Made by a program: the position numbers and the translations under genes
Notes under the pieces: generated by a model
Database searches by the model: none
What the model was told of the DNA's origin: nothing
The model's input: the letters and a program-made list of their open reading frames with translations, nothing else
Shown here: piece after piece, positions 1 to 10,900 of the stretch
Layout: each line of letters opens with the position of its first letter
Numbering within the stretch: position 1 is the stretch's first letter
Assembly (NCBI GenBank): GCA_944384415.1
Contig: CALWTF010000003.1
Span: 1-64,000, forward strand
Origin: an uncultured Clostridia bacterium
GTDB taxonomy: Bacteria > Bacillota > Clostridia > Christensenellales > UBA1242
Direction of reading: 5' to 3'
DNA length: 64,000 bases

Positions 1-952
1 CTACTAATGTTTCGGAATTTCCAAAAGTGCAATTTTCTGCTTCTATTGAGGCTCCTCGATAAAGTCCATTTGTTACAAGAGCATAATAACTTCCTAATAA
101 AGTTATATCTTTCATTTTTAGTGTTACATTAGCATTTCCAAGAACTGCAATACCATATTGACATGTTTGTGAGCCTAAAGTTCCAGTTTTTTCTTCGCTA
201 CTATCATATATATAAGCATTTATTTTATAACTATAAAATTCTTGAGTGCTTGAATTTTGATTTGATAAAGATAATGGTAAACTAATGTTAAATCCGTTTA
301 AATCAAGTTCAAAAGTTAAAGCTCTATCATCGCTTATAACACTTATTGGACTAACTAAAATACTTGTTATGTTTGAAGATAAAACTATTTTATTAGCATA
401 TTCGAATGCGTATGATAACTGAGTTCTATTTGATACTTCTGCTGCTATATATCCGTTGTTTTCAATATTTCCAAGCACATTAAAGTTGCAGTTTTTAACC
501 AATAATTCTTTATTTTCTGGTATTACTAAAGTTGTACCTTTTTCAATAGTTAAATCATTAGTAAGTTCTATTTTTGAAAAATTAGGATTTTGTAACGAGT
601 TTGATAAATCATCAAGATTATCAACAGTTGTTGTCCCTGGTTCTATATAAAAATTAACAGAAACTGAACCATAAATTTGTGTAGCATTTTCTTTTGCTGT
701 TATAGTTACTTTTGCTTTACCAGCATTTATGTTGTTTGAGTATGTAACTTCATACTGACTTTCATCAATAGTTTTCTCGTCTATAATTACACTAACTGTT
801 GGCTTTTGTTCTTGTGCATTATAGGTTGTTGAATAGTAGCTTAAATTTATGTGAGATGCTTCAAGTTCAACACTTGAATCACAAGCTGCAAAAAACAACA
901 GGCAAGGTAAAACCAATAATGACAAACTAAATAATTTTATAAAATTTTTCAT
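1..952 (-). CDS. Surface lipoprotein, 3' end cut by window edge
   Basis: The reading frame opens with ATG at 952-950, preceded on the minus strand by TATTAGGAGTATTATT, which contains AGGAG, and runs open to base 1, so the C-terminus is missing. The N-terminus is a lipoprotein signal: a short basic start (MKNFIK), a hydrophobic stretch, and FFAAC with the lipid-bearing Cys near residue 24. The rest is rich in Asn, Ser and Thr and looks like an extracellular beta-rich protein. A stretch near residues 45-100 (SQYEVTYSNNINAGKAKVTI) resembles MBG/Ig-like surface modules. It is probably membrane-anchored outside the cell; the ligand is unknown. Family assignment is weak, while the lipoprotein call is fairly firm. 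Confidence 0.7.
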   Translation of the reverse strand, partial: MKNFIKLFSLSLLVLPCLLFFAACDSSVELEASHINLSYYSTTYNAQEQKPTVSVIIDEKTIDESQYEVTYSNNINAGKAKVTITAKENATQIYGSVSVNFYIEPGTTTVDNLDDLSNSLQNPNFSKIELTNDLTIEKGTTLVIPENKELLVKNCNFNVLGNIENNGYIAAEVSNRTQLSYAFEYANKIVLSSNITSILVSPISVISDDRALTFELDLNGFNISLPLSLSNQNSSTQEFYSYKINAYIYDSSEEKTGTLGSQTCQYGIAVLGNANVTLKMKDITLLGSYYALVTNGLYRGASIEAENCTFGNSETLV

Positions 953-1051
953 AATAATACTCCTAATATTATTTAAGTTTAGTATACATTATTTATTAAA
1001 AAAAGTCAACATTGAATTATTGAATCAGTGTTAACTTTAATTTTCGACAGT

Positions 1052-1777
1052 TTATTCATTATTTCTTAATAAAATGATTGTAAATAAAAATCTTGCTACA
1101 GTTAAAATAGACATTATTAACGATGCGACATAAGTTAAAGCCGCTGAACGCAAAACTTCTTTTGCTCCTTGAATTTCTTCTTCATTAAGATAATTATCTT
1201 CTTCAAGAATTTTTAAAGCTCGATTTGATGCATCATATTCTGTTGGTAAAGTAATTAAACTAAATAACATAGAAAGTCCAAAAAATATTAATCCAGCTGA
1301 GATAAAAATTGTTCCTACTAAACCATTAGCACTTCCAAAAATATTAAACAATAAACCAATAATAACTAAAGGCCAAAGAAATGTTGAAGAAAAATTTATG
1401 AATGGTACTAATATTTTTCTAAATTTAGATGGCCAATATCCTTCATTGTCTTGTATTGCGTGCCCAACTTCGTGGCAGGCGACACCAATTGCTGATAAAC
1501 TTGTGCTATTATAAACCTCGTCGCTAAGTGCTATTTTTTCATTTTTGGGGTCATAGTGGTCTGTAAGATAACCTTTTTCTTGTACAATAGTTATATTAGT
1601 TAAACCATTTTTGTCTAAAATTTCTCTTGCGATTTCTGCAGCTGTTTTTCCGTTTGTTGATGCTACAGTTTTCCATTTATTAAAAGATGTGTTAACTTTT
1701 GCCTGTGCTATTGATGCTAAAATAATACCTGGAATCATAATAATTCCAAGAATCCAATATAAAATAAATGCGTCCAT
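1052..1777 (-). CDS. YugP-type membrane zinc metallopeptidase (Zn_peptidase_2)
   Basis: This 241-residue protein carries the zincin motif HEVGHAIQ near residue 102, in which two His ligands and the catalytic Glu are intact. It has an N-terminal membrane segment at residues 3-25 and further hydrophobic stretches after the motif (about 130-180 and 215-238), as in the B. subtilis YugP family (PF04298), whose physiological substrate is not established. The length is normal for the family. It lies 11 bases downstream of a second, divergent copy of the same family on the same strand, so the two are probably cotranscribed and may act together. The family call is secure; the function is unknown. Confidence 0.88.
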   Translation of the reverse strand: MDAFILYWILGIIMIPGIILASIAQAKVNTSFNKWKTVASTNGKTAAEIAREILDKNGLTNITIVQEKGYLTDHYDPKNEKIALSDEVYNSTSLSAIGVACHEVGHAIQDNEGYWPSKFRKILVPFINFSSTFLWPLVIIGLLFNIFGSANGLVGTIFISAGLIFFGLSMLFSLITLPTEYDASNRALKILEEDNYLNEEEIQGAKEVLRSAALTYVASLIMSILTVARFLFTIILLRNNE

Positions 1778-1788
1778 AAATTATCCTT

Positions 1789-2508
1789 TTATTTTCTATT
1801 TAATCTGTTAACCGTGTTTACTAGTTTTTGTATTCCACTAAAAAATATATATCTAAAAAGTTCTAAAATATAAGTTGTTAATGCACAATTAAGAATTTTT
1901 TTTGCGTCTTTTATTTCCTGTAAGTCAAGTGTACCTGTTTTTTCTAAAAGCTCAATTGCATTTTTGCTAGCGCGCTTCTCTGTTGGTATGTTTATTATTC
2001 TGGTTGCTATCATCATTAAAAATAAAACAACTGAAATTTCAATAATTATAGTTCCTGCTGTTAAAGTTGTGGAAAATAAACACAAAATTAAACCAACTAA
2101 TAGCAAAGGTAAAATTAATTTGGCAGTAAATCTTTCAATGTTGGCTAATGTATACCAAACTGCAATTAAAGAATTGCCATTTTTATGGTCAATTGCGTGT
2201 CCAAATTCGTGAGCACTTGCTGTTAGGTTAAATATTGAAGTGGAATCAATAGTGTTTTGTTCAATACATATGGTTTTTGTTTTTGGTATATAGTAATAAT
2301 CATTTCCATAACATAAATTTAAATTTTTTATATAGTTTTGATTTAGTGAGTTTTGCAAAAATTCACCAACTTTGATATTTGATTTTGCATAAATTTTGTT
2401 ATATTTTGTTTTTAATTGATTAAATCTTTTATTTGCATTTATAAGCCAAACTAAACCGGATATTAAAACAATAACTATTATTAATATTAACCAGAATATA
2501 AAACTCAA
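1789..2508 (-). CDS. Second, divergent YugP-like membrane zinc peptidase
   Basis: A 239-residue paralogue of the downstream gene with the same plan: an N-terminal membrane helix (residues 3-24), the zinc motif HEFGHAIDH near residue 100, three hydrophobic stretches, and a shared IPTE segment near residue 173. It keeps the two His and the Glu, so it could be active. It is shorter and more diverged before the motif than its neighbour, where a DPKNEKIALS-like stretch becomes PKTKTICIEQ. It is the first gene of the two-gene minus-strand unit. The minus-strand sequence before the start contains GGAGGAAAAAATTTG. Confidence 0.82.
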   Translation of the reverse strand: MSFIFWLILIIVIVLISGLVWLINANKRFNQLKTKYNKIYAKSNIKVGEFLQNSLNQNYIKNLNLCYGNDYYYIPKTKTICIEQNTIDSTSIFNLTASAHEFGHAIDHKNGNSLIAVWYTLANIERFTAKLILPLLLVGLILCLFSTTLTAGTIIIEISVVLFLMMIATRIINIPTEKRASKNAIELLEKTGTLDLQEIKDAKKILNCALTTYILELFRYIFFSGIQKLVNTVNRLNRK

Positions 2509-2562
2509 ATTTTTTCCTCCAATAACGGCTGGATAATATTATATAATAAATATCATTTTTTT

Positions 2563-3555
2563 TCAATCTAATTCAACTATGTTTGTTATTTTATTTTGCC
2601 TTATTTCAAAATTAAAAATTTTTGCTTTTTCAAATGGTTCATAAAAGAAACATAAGCTTTCAGGTTTGTTATCATATTTATTCCATTCAACCTGACTATA
2701 ATTTCCAAAAAAATTTTTTAAATGGTTATCATCAAGAATATTTAAAAGTTCTTGACTTAAGTATTGTTTTGCTAATTTTAAGTTACCATAATTTATTGCT
2801 TCCATAAATGCCCAAGGTATTAAATATTTATTTTCTTCAATATTAGGATGCTCGGCTGGGAAAATTAAAAATTCTTCTTCAAGTTTAAATCCATTCAAAT
2901 CTATAACAAATCTTTGAACTATTGCTTGATTTGCAATATCATTTAAGTATTTTATGCTTTCAATTTTTGTTTTTGAAACGGATATCTTATTTGAGATGAT
3001 TTGCAGATTGCAAAAAAAATTACATAAAACTAATAAAAAGTTATCATTTTTAATAGTTTTTCCCTTTAAAAATATAAAATAATTATTGTTTTGTTCAAAA
3101 TCTTCAATTGTAATATCAAATATTTCTTCTGGCAAATCAAAAGAAAAAAAACTATTTTCGCAATGAACTTCTAATTTAAAGTTGCCAGTGTTTACAACAT
3201 ATGCAAAAGTTGTTTTGTTTAACTGTTGTGTAAATATTATTTCTTTTTCTTTTATTGTATTTATTTTTATAGGCTCAAAAATAACCTCGTAATTGTTGTT
3301 TCCGTAATTTAAAATTTTTATATTTTTGCAGGTTGTTATTAATTTATTGTTTTTAAACTTGAGAATTGCCGAATAAGAAATACAATGCAAACAATAGTTT
3401 TCAATAGGAAATATTTGCACTAAAATTTGTGTATTATCGGTTTTTATTGATAATGTGTCAAGTTGATTTTCAATATAGCCTATTTGCTTATTTTCAACAT
3501 TTACAACACAAGAAAAATGGCTTTTAAAGTGTATAAAATATTCCATAACACGCAC
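2563..3555 (-). CDS. Unknown protein, 330 residues
   Basis: No family was recognised. The protein is rich in Asn, Ile, Lys and Phe, with no signal peptide or clear membrane helix, and looks like a cytoplasmic beta-rich protein: many short alternating hydrophobic strands in the first 200 residues, then a more helical C-terminal third with a cysteine-poor tail. The first Met codons are MRVMEYF, and the Met at position 4 is an alternative start. It is transcribed divergently from the gene at 3661, with about 105 bases between the starts, so the two may share control. The ORF is long for a 73-75% AT sequence, which supports its being real. Confidence 0.6.
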   Translation of the reverse strand: MRVMEYFIHFKSHFSCVVNVENKQIGYIENQLDTLSIKTDNTQILVQIFPIENYCLHCISYSAILKFKNNKLITTCKNIKILNYGNNNYEVIFEPIKINTIKEKEIIFTQQLNKTTFAYVVNTGNFKLEVHCENSFFSFDLPEEIFDITIEDFEQNNNYFIFLKGKTIKNDNFLLVLCNFFCNLQIISNKISVSKTKIESIKYLNDIANQAIVQRFVIDLNGFKLEEEFLIFPAEHPNIEENKYLIPWAFMEAINYGNLKLAKQYLSQELLNILDDNHLKNFFGNYSQVEWNKYDNKPESLCFFYEPFEKAKIFNFEIRQNKITNIVELD

Positions 3556-3660
3556 CTTTTTTATTAGTTTATTTTTTATTATTTTTAATTATTCCAAAAA
3601 ATAAATACTAAAAATTTTTTATTTGTCAATAATTTGATTAAATCCTAAAAGGGGAATGTT

Positions 3661-4551
3661 ATGAAAAATAAAATTATAAAAATTTTAGGTTGGCAAATAA
3701 ATCAAACAAAAAGTTTGATTGAGTTTGTTTATTCAAACAAAAATAAACCATTAACTGATGTTTTTGAAAATTGGGCAAAAGCTAATAATAGACAACCATT
3801 TAGCGTTAGAAATTATTACTATAAATTAGTAAAATATGTTAATGAAAATCCCGAAATTTGTAAACAGTTGGATATTAAAAAAGAATTTTTAGTAGAAGCT
3901 TTTCAATCAAAACATTTTTCAAATTTACAAGCTGTTCAGTTGTTGGAAAAAATTTTGCCTAATCAACCTGCTTGTTCTGTTAGGGCAAGATGTCATCATT
4001 TAGCTAACGGTGATTTATCTCAAATGATAAGATATCAAAACAAATATAGAAATTTAATCACACATAATAAGGATTTAGTGGAACAAGTTATGGTTGATTT
4101 ACAAAATAAAGGTGTAAAGGTACGAAATCCTTATTTAAAACAACAAACTTCAAAAATAGTAACTATGCCAGCAAATGATGTAGGACTTAGCGATAGTGAA
4201 ATACAATCATTGTTTAATGGTTTAATTCGTTTAGTAAAAAACAACACTGAAAAACAAATAACAAAAAAAATTGCTCATCAATTTGATGTTTCAAATAATA
4301 CACTACAAGTTGCTTTGGCAAATTTACGAAAGAAAGATTTAATGTTACAAGATATTACTGAGGAAAATCAAAAACTTAAAGATGATTTGAAAAATGTGCA
4401 ACAAATGTTAGCAAAAACTAAAGCGGATAATCTTTCAAATTTGCTTCAATTAAAAAATATACAAAAGTCACAAAAAATGGAAGATTTAAAAAATTTTATT
4501 GCTAGATTAACCGCAGAGGTTGAAGGTAGTGCAACTCAACCACAAAAATAA
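3661..4551 (+). CDS. Possible Myb/RsfA-like DNA-binding protein with C-terminal coiled coil
   Basis: It starts with ATG 12 bases after AAAGGGGAA. Residues about 15-60 and 65-112 look like two related three-helix units, each ending in an R-rich helix (SVRNYYYKLVK and SVRARCHHLA). This recalls the SANT/Myb-like fold of the RsfA/YlbO prespore regulators and other Bacillota proteins. A third helix-turn-helix-like piece is at about 180-225 (ITKKIAHQFDVSNNTLQVAL). Residues 228-285 are a heptad-like Lys/Glu-rich coiled coil, suggesting self-assembly. A DNA-binding regulator is therefore likely, but the target and any sporulation role are inference. Confidence 0.55.
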   Translation: MKNKIIKILGWQINQTKSLIEFVYSNKNKPLTDVFENWAKANNRQPFSVRNYYYKLVKYVNENPEICKQLDIKKEFLVEAFQSKHFSNLQAVQLLEKILPNQPACSVRARCHHLANGDLSQMIRYQNKYRNLITHNKDLVEQVMVDLQNKGVKVRNPYLKQQTSKIVTMPANDVGLSDSEIQSLFNGLIRLVKNNTEKQITKKIAHQFDVSNNTLQVALANLRKKDLMLQDITEENQKLKDDLKNVQQMLAKTKADNLSNLLQLKNIQKSQKMEDLKNFIARLTAEVEGSATQPQK

Positions 4552-4639
4552 GGTGATATTATATATCACTTTTTTGTTTTTTACTGGAAAAATTTGTTTG
4601 AATATGATATATTTATCAATATTATAAAATGGAGTGGGT

Positions 4640-7600
4640 ATGAAAGTTACAACTTTTTGTTCAAATAATTTTTTTCAAGCTTTAAATTTACAAATTGATA
4701 GTGCTAAAATAGGCTTAAAAAACAAAAGAAAACAATTTTTTATTGTACCAGACCGTTTTAGTTTAGGTATGGAAAAATATTTAATGAAAAATTTGGAAAC
4801 TTTGGCTAGTTTTGATGTTGATGTTTTAACTTTTCCTCGTCTTGCTAATATGGTTATTGGTGATTTTGGTAGTAAAAAATTGTTGAGTAAACTTGATGCT
4901 GTTTTTTTAATTCAATTAATATTGCAACAAAATGAAGATAAATTTGTTTGCTTTAAAAAAACTGTAAAAACAGTTAGTTTCGCTAGTGTTATTTTTGATA
5001 GTATTGCACAGATAAAAAGTTGTGGAATTACACCTGCTCAGTTAAAAAATTGTGTAGATAAAATTTCAAATATAAATTTAAAACAAAAAATGCAAGATAT
5101 GTGTTTAGTTTTTGAAAAGTATGAAGAATATTTAAAAAATACTTATATCGATAGTAGTAGCAGATTAAATTTGCTTTGTGAAAGTTTGAAAGATAGTTTA
5201 ATTTTTGAAAATGCTGATGTCCATTTTTGTAGGTTCGATGATTTAACAAATCAAGGATTAAATGTTTTAAAACATATTACACAAAAAGCAAAAAATGTTA
5301 CAATTGGAATTTTAACTCCTGCTCCATTACAACCAAATGCAGATGTTTATTTAACATCTCTTATAAATGGGGTGGAAAGTGTTTGTGATGAATTAGGAAT
5401 AGAATGTGTAAAAGTGGAAAAGTTTGATGGTGTTTTACCATATCAACAACAAATTTTAAATAATCTTTTTGCATTTTCAGAACCTTCAACAGCAATGGAG
5501 GTTAAAGATGAAATAAAATTATTTTCAGCAGAAAACAAAGCAAATGAAATTGATTTCATATGTAAAGAAATTTTATGGTTAACAAAAAAGGGCATTAGAT
5601 TTAAAGATATAAATATAGTTTGTTGTAATATGGAAGGGTATGAAAATATCATTGAACAAGAATTTTCAAGATTTGGTATTCCATTTTGGATTGATAAAAA
5701 TTTTTCTTTGTCTAAAACTGAAATTTATAAGTTTGTAATGTCAGCAATTATGTGTGTTAAATGTGATTTTTTATCAAGCGATGTGTTAAAATATATTTTT
5801 AATGGATTAAGTGGATTAAGTTTTGATGAAAAAGAGTGTTGTGAAACTGTTGCAGAAAAATATGGAATTACTGGTTCAATGTGGACTAAAAAATTGGTAA
5901 ACAAATTTGCTGATGAAAATTTTGAAAAGTTTGAACAAATTAAAATTAATTTAATTACACCTCTTTTAACTTTTCAAAAAAACATAAATTTAAGTAAAAA
6001 TGTTTGCGATTTTTGTAATAGTGTTGAAACTTTTTTAGTTGAATTAAATGTGGAAAATAAATTAGAAGAAATGTCTATAATGTTTGCTAAACAAGGTAAT
6101 TTAAAACAAGAAAGCCTGTGTAGGCAAAGTTTTAAAAAATTTTTTAATACTTTACAACAAATGCAAAATATTATTGGACAAGAAGAGATATCATTTCACG
6201 ATTTTGTGACAATTTTAAATGCTGGTGTTGGTGCTGTTGAGATTTCACCATTGCCAATGAGTTTAGATTGTGTTTTTGTTGGACAAATGCTTTCAAGTGT
6301 TTTTGAACCTTGTAAACAGTGTTTTGTTTTGGGGGCAACAGAAACAGATTTGCCAGCATATTTACAAGATGTTGGAATTATAAGCGATTATGAAATATCA
6401 ATAATGAAAGAAATTCCACTTTCTCCAACTATTAAACAATTAAACCAGCGCACAAGAATGACTACTTTACAAAACCTTATATTGTCAGAAAAAATTGAAT
6501 TTATTTATCCTAAAAATGTTGGGAATGACTCGTTTAATTCTAGTAATATTTTAGATGTTTTGTGTAAACTTTTTAAATTTAACAATTCACATTTAAAAGT
6601 GGTAAGTTGTGAAGATGTGATGCAAGATGATAATGTGTTTGGTGGATTAATTGAAAAACTATGTTTTAATTTTGCAACACCAAAAAATATGTTGAAAAGT
6701 TTAGCTGAAAATAATAATATGCAAGAAAAAGCTAAACAAATTGCTATTAGATTTTTACAAGAAAATAAAATTGATATTTCACCGTTATTAAATTCAGAAT
6801 CTGTTGAAAAAAATTTAATTAATGCTAAACAAATATTTTTTCCTAAAGGATATACTAAGGTATCGCAACTTGAAAGTTATTTTAGTTGTCCGTTTAAACA
6901 TTTTGTTCAATATGGTTTAAAATTAAAAGAAAAAGAAAAATCAGACATACAAGCACGCGAAGTGGGTGATATTTTGCACGCTGTTTCAGAAGTGTTTGTT
7001 AAATTAAGTAAAAATAAAAAGTTAAATAAAGAACAAATTTTTAAACTTTCACAAAAAATTTTTGAAAAAGTTATTAATACAAAACAATTTGAACATTTAA
7101 TGCTAGGAAACCAAAACAAAGCCTTAATGCAAGGTTTGAAAGAAGAAAGTTCACGGATTTGTTGTGCTATTTATTATCAAAATGAACATTCAAAATTTAA
7201 GCCTGAGTATCAAGAAGCAGTTTTTGGAGATAAAAATTTTGCTACAATACCAGAATTTAAAGTAGATGGTGAAATTGTTAAGTTAAAAGGGAAAGTTGAT
7301 AGAGTTGATAAATTTGAAAATTATTTAAGAGTGGTTGATTATAAAACAGGAAAAGTTTCATCAACTTTTAAACTGGATTATTTATACACAGGTGAAAAAA
7401 TTCAATTGTTTGTTTATCTTTGGGCTATATTAAAAGGTTTAAAAGGTGAAAATTTGCAACCAGCCGGTGTATTTTTAATGCCATTGCACAACGAATGGTC
7501 AGATACAAAACCAGTATCAGGATTTGAAAAATATAAAATGAATGGTGTGACAATAAACAGTGAAAAAATTTTAAAAGCACAAGATGACCAAGTGAGTTTT

Positions 7601-7957
7601 GATAACCCTAAGAGTAATATAATAAATTTTGCAATTTTATCTGGTGAAAAACATCGTGAAGCAAATGAATTTATTGCATCACAGCAAACAGGAAATGTGG
7701 TTTCAGTTAAGGCGATGAATGATATGTTAAATTATTCAATTAAGGTTTCAGAACAAGCGATTTCTGAAATTTTAAAAGGTTATATAAACGCAAAGCCTTT
7801 TAAAGATTCGTGTCAATTTTGTGAGGCAAAAAGCTTTTGTTCTTTTAACAAATTTACAACTAAATGTATAAGAAGTAATTCATTTAAGATTTCAGCAGAA
7901 AAAACTTTTAAAGGAGAAAATGATGGAGAGGACGCAACAACAAAAGTCGGTAATTGA
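4640..7957 (+). CDS. addB: AddB, helicase-exonuclease subunit
   Basis: Subunit B of the AddAB double-strand-break processing machine, which with AddA unwinds and trims DNA ends and loads RecA at Chi sites. The ATG at 4640 is chosen over an upstream in-frame GTG at 4634 because GGAG at 4631 is then 5 bases away. The inactive helicase fold is followed by a C-terminal RecB-type nuclease with VVDYKTGK near residue 900. The iron-sulfur cysteines are one in SCPFKHF near 749 and a CxxCxxxxxC set near 1056. Unlike B. subtilis AddB, the N-terminus (MKVTTFCSNNFFQAL) lacks a Walker A GxxGxGKT motif. It overlaps addA by 38 bases. Confidence 0.95.
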   Translation: MKVTTFCSNNFFQALNLQIDSAKIGLKNKRKQFFIVPDRFSLGMEKYLMKNLETLASFDVDVLTFPRLANMVIGDFGSKKLLSKLDAVFLIQLILQQNEDKFVCFKKTVKTVSFASVIFDSIAQIKSCGITPAQLKNCVDKISNINLKQKMQDMCLVFEKYEEYLKNTYIDSSSRLNLLCESLKDSLIFENADVHFCRFDDLTNQGLNVLKHITQKAKNVTIGILTPAPLQPNADVYLTSLINGVESVCDELGIECVKVEKFDGVLPYQQQILNNLFAFSEPSTAMEVKDEIKLFSAENKANEIDFICKEILWLTKKGIRFKDINIVCCNMEGYENIIEQEFSRFGIPFWIDKNFSLSKTEIYKFVMSAIMCVKCDFLSSDVLKYIFNGLSGLSFDEKECCETVAEKYGITGSMWTKKLVNKFADENFEKFEQIKINLITPLLTFQKNINLSKNVCDFCNSVETFLVELNVENKLEEMSIMFAKQGNLKQESLCRQSFKKFFNTLQQMQNIIGQEEISFHDFVTILNAGVGAVEISPLPMSLDCVFVGQMLSSVFEPCKQCFVLGATETDLPAYLQDVGIISDYEISIMKEIPLSPTIKQLNQRTRMTTLQNLILSEKIEFIYPKNVGNDSFNSSNILDVLCKLFKFNNSHLKVVSCEDVMQDDNVFGGLIEKLCFNFATPKNMLKSLAENNNMQEKAKQIAIRFLQENKIDISPLLNSESVEKNLINAKQIFFPKGYTKVSQLESYFSCPFKHFVQYGLKLKEKEKSDIQAREVGDILHAVSEVFVKLSKNKKLNKEQIFKLSQKIFEKVINTKQFEHLMLGNQNKALMQGLKEESSRICCAIYYQNEHSKFKPEYQEAVFGDKNFATIPEFKVDGEIVKLKGKVDRVDKFENYLRVVDYKTGKVSSTFKLDYLYTGEKIQLFVYLWAILKGLKGENLQPAGVFLMPLHNEWSDTKPVSGFEKYKMNGVTINSEKILKAQDDQVSFDNPKSNIINFAILSGEKHREANEFIASQQTGNVVSVKAMNDMLNYSIKVSEQAISEILKGYINAKPFKDSCQFCEAKSFCSFNKFTTKCIRSNSFKISAEKTFKGENDGEDATTKVGN

Positions 7958-10900
7958 TACAACAGATTGTCAATTGTTGGTTTCTGCTGGCGCAGGAAGT
8001 GGTAAAACAAGTGTTATGATTGAAAGAGCTGTAAATTTTGTGATTAAAAATGGAAGCGTAGAAAATTTGTTGATGATAACTTTTACTAATGCAGCAGCAA
8101 CCGAAATGCGTGCAAAAATGGAAAAAGAATTACAACTATATTTGAATAATTGTAGCGAACAAAATTTAAAAGCACATATTAAAGAACAATTAAATTTGTT
8201 GGGACAAGCAGATATTTGTACTGTACATAATTTTTGCCAAAAATTAATTAAAAAATATTTTTTTGTTATTAATATTGACCCATCATTTTCAATTATTGAT
8301 GAATCTGAAAGTATGGTTTTAAGAGAGCGTGCATTAAACCTGGTGTTTAATAAACTTTTAGATAAAAATGATAGTAGTTTTTTTGATTTATTATCGGTAT
8401 ATGATGAAAAACGAAATTTTAAAAAGCTTTCAACAATAGTTTTAAAAACTTTTGATTTTTTACAACAATTACCTGAAATTGATGAATTTGAAAAGAATAT
8501 ACTAAGTTTATATGAAAGCGATATAAATGAAAATGAAATTACTAAAACTATTAATAACTTTGTTATAAATAAAATGCAATACTTTGTTTGTAAATTTGAA
8601 GAATTAAACAAAAACGCTAAAATTAATGGTTATGAAAAAATTGAAAATATAACAAACAGTATTTTAACAAACATTTCTCAAATAAACAGTAAAAACAATT
8701 TTGAAACTAATCATAAATTAATATTTTTATTACCTAGTTTACCACCAAAACCTGTTAATGGAAAAGATTGTGATATTAATGAATTAAATGAAAATTATGC
8801 AAATATAAAAGAGGAATTTAATGCTGATATATTAAAAATAAAAAATAAAATTTATTGTTCAGAAAACTTTGATGAAATAGTTTCTAATTTTAAATGGTGC
8901 GAAAAAAATGTTCAAACTATTTTTATGGTTACTAAACTTTTTTCACAGTATTATTCCGATTTAAAACGCGAAAATAACCAAATGGATTTTAGTGATTTGG
9001 AACATTTCGCTTTGCAAATTTTAAAAGATAATTCAATAAAAGAGCAGGTAAAGGATAATTATAAACAAATTTATGTAGATGAATATCAAGATATAAATAA
9101 TATTCAAGAAAGTATAATTCAAAGTGTTGCCAGTGAGAACAATTTGTTTTTGGTAGGAGATGTAAAGCAAAGTATTTACAGGTTTAGGAATACAAATCCA
9201 CAAATATTTGTTGATAAATTTAATCAGTTTAATAAAGATGGTAAAAATAAAAAAGCAAAAGAATTAAATGTTAATTTTAGAAGTGATGAAGCTATATTAG
9301 ATTTTGTAAATTTTGTTTTTACTAGGGCTATGACAAAAGAAATTGCTTCAGTTGATTATGAAAAAAATGGTAAACTAGATGCTGGTATACAATTTGTTAC
9401 TCCTGAAAATGGAATTGCAAAAACTTGTATTTGTGTTGTTAAACAACAAAAAGAAAAAAAAGAAAAACCAGAGGCTTGTGGAATTTATAGTGTTGAAAAA
9501 GCCGAGCAACAACCTGAAGAAGAAAGCGTTTTTGCAAAAACAGAGGCTTATATTGTTGCTCAAAAAATAACAGAGCTTATGTCGGAGCAAAAAGTTATTT
9601 ATGACCCAAAACTTAAAAGTTTAAGACCAATTGAGTTTAATGATATAACTTTATTAGTTCGGAATAGGGGTGAATACCTTGACACTTTAACAAGCTATTT
9701 ACGATTATTAGGTGTTCCTGTAAACAGTGTTAGTGGAGTTAGTATTTTTGAAGAATATGAAATTCAAGTTTTACACAATTATTTAAAGCTTTTATTAAAC
9801 ACACAAGATGATTACACTTTAACAGCATTTTTATCAAGTCCATCAATAGGTCTTAGTATGCAAGAACTTTCAGATATAAGGCTTAAAAATTCGGATATTA
9901 ATTTTTATTTGGCTTGTTTTAAGGAACAATCTTTTAATAAAAAAGTTTCATTTGCTTTTCAATTGATAAATGATGGAAGATTAAGTTTAATAAATGGTAG
10001 TATATATGAAGTTTTAAATAATTTTTTAACTAAAACAAATTTATTAGCTTATTTTGCAACTATGGAAAATGGAAAGCAACGGTTGATTAATGTTCAAACT
10101 TATTTGCAACATTTTTTATCACACAGTTATAATTATGATTTAGTGAGTTACTTGAATTTTGTAGAAAAATCGGAAAAAGTTAATATTCCAATACAAAATT
10201 TGGGTGGTGTTGATGCTGTAAACATTAGAACTATGCACGAAAGCAAGGGGTTAGAATATCCAATTGTGTTTATTGTTGATAGTGGTCATAATTTTAATAC
10301 GGATTCGTTAAAAGGCTCAGTATTATTTAGTACAAAGTTTGGTTTAGGAATTGAAGCTTTTGATAAACAGTTGCGTGTTAAATATTCAACTTTAACTAGA
10401 AGTGCAATTGTAATTGAAGAAGATGAACAACAGTTCGCTGAGGAGTTAAGGTTGCTTTATGTTGCAATGACAAGAGCAAAAAATAACTTATATATTATAG
10501 GAAAAGCAAGTTTAGATAACATTTATCCAAGTATTCATAAGTTCGATTTGCAAAAGAAAACAAGCTTTTTAAGTATTTTATTAAGTTTGTTAGGAGAAAC
10601 AAATATTTCATCAATAAAAAACGATGTTAATAAAATTGCTATAAATTCTAGTAATAAAAACCAGTTTTTAGTTGAGTGTTATGAACCATTACAAGAGGAA
10701 GATTTGATTTTAGATGATAAAAATTGTAACTATGTTAACAAAAAAAATATAGATAGTGACAAATTTTTGCTCACATTATATAAATATTGTGGTAAACAAT
10801 ACGAGTTTAATCAGTCTACAAGCGTTGCTTTAAAAAGCTCAATAACCAAAATAATGCAACAAGAACAAGAAGAGAATAATTATAACGAAGCACCTTATAG

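Noticed and set aside
9379-9590. ORFs on both strands inside addA rich in Lys or Phe
   Set aside because: They are frame shadows of the addA low-complexity Lys/Glu stretch and lack ribosome-binding sites.
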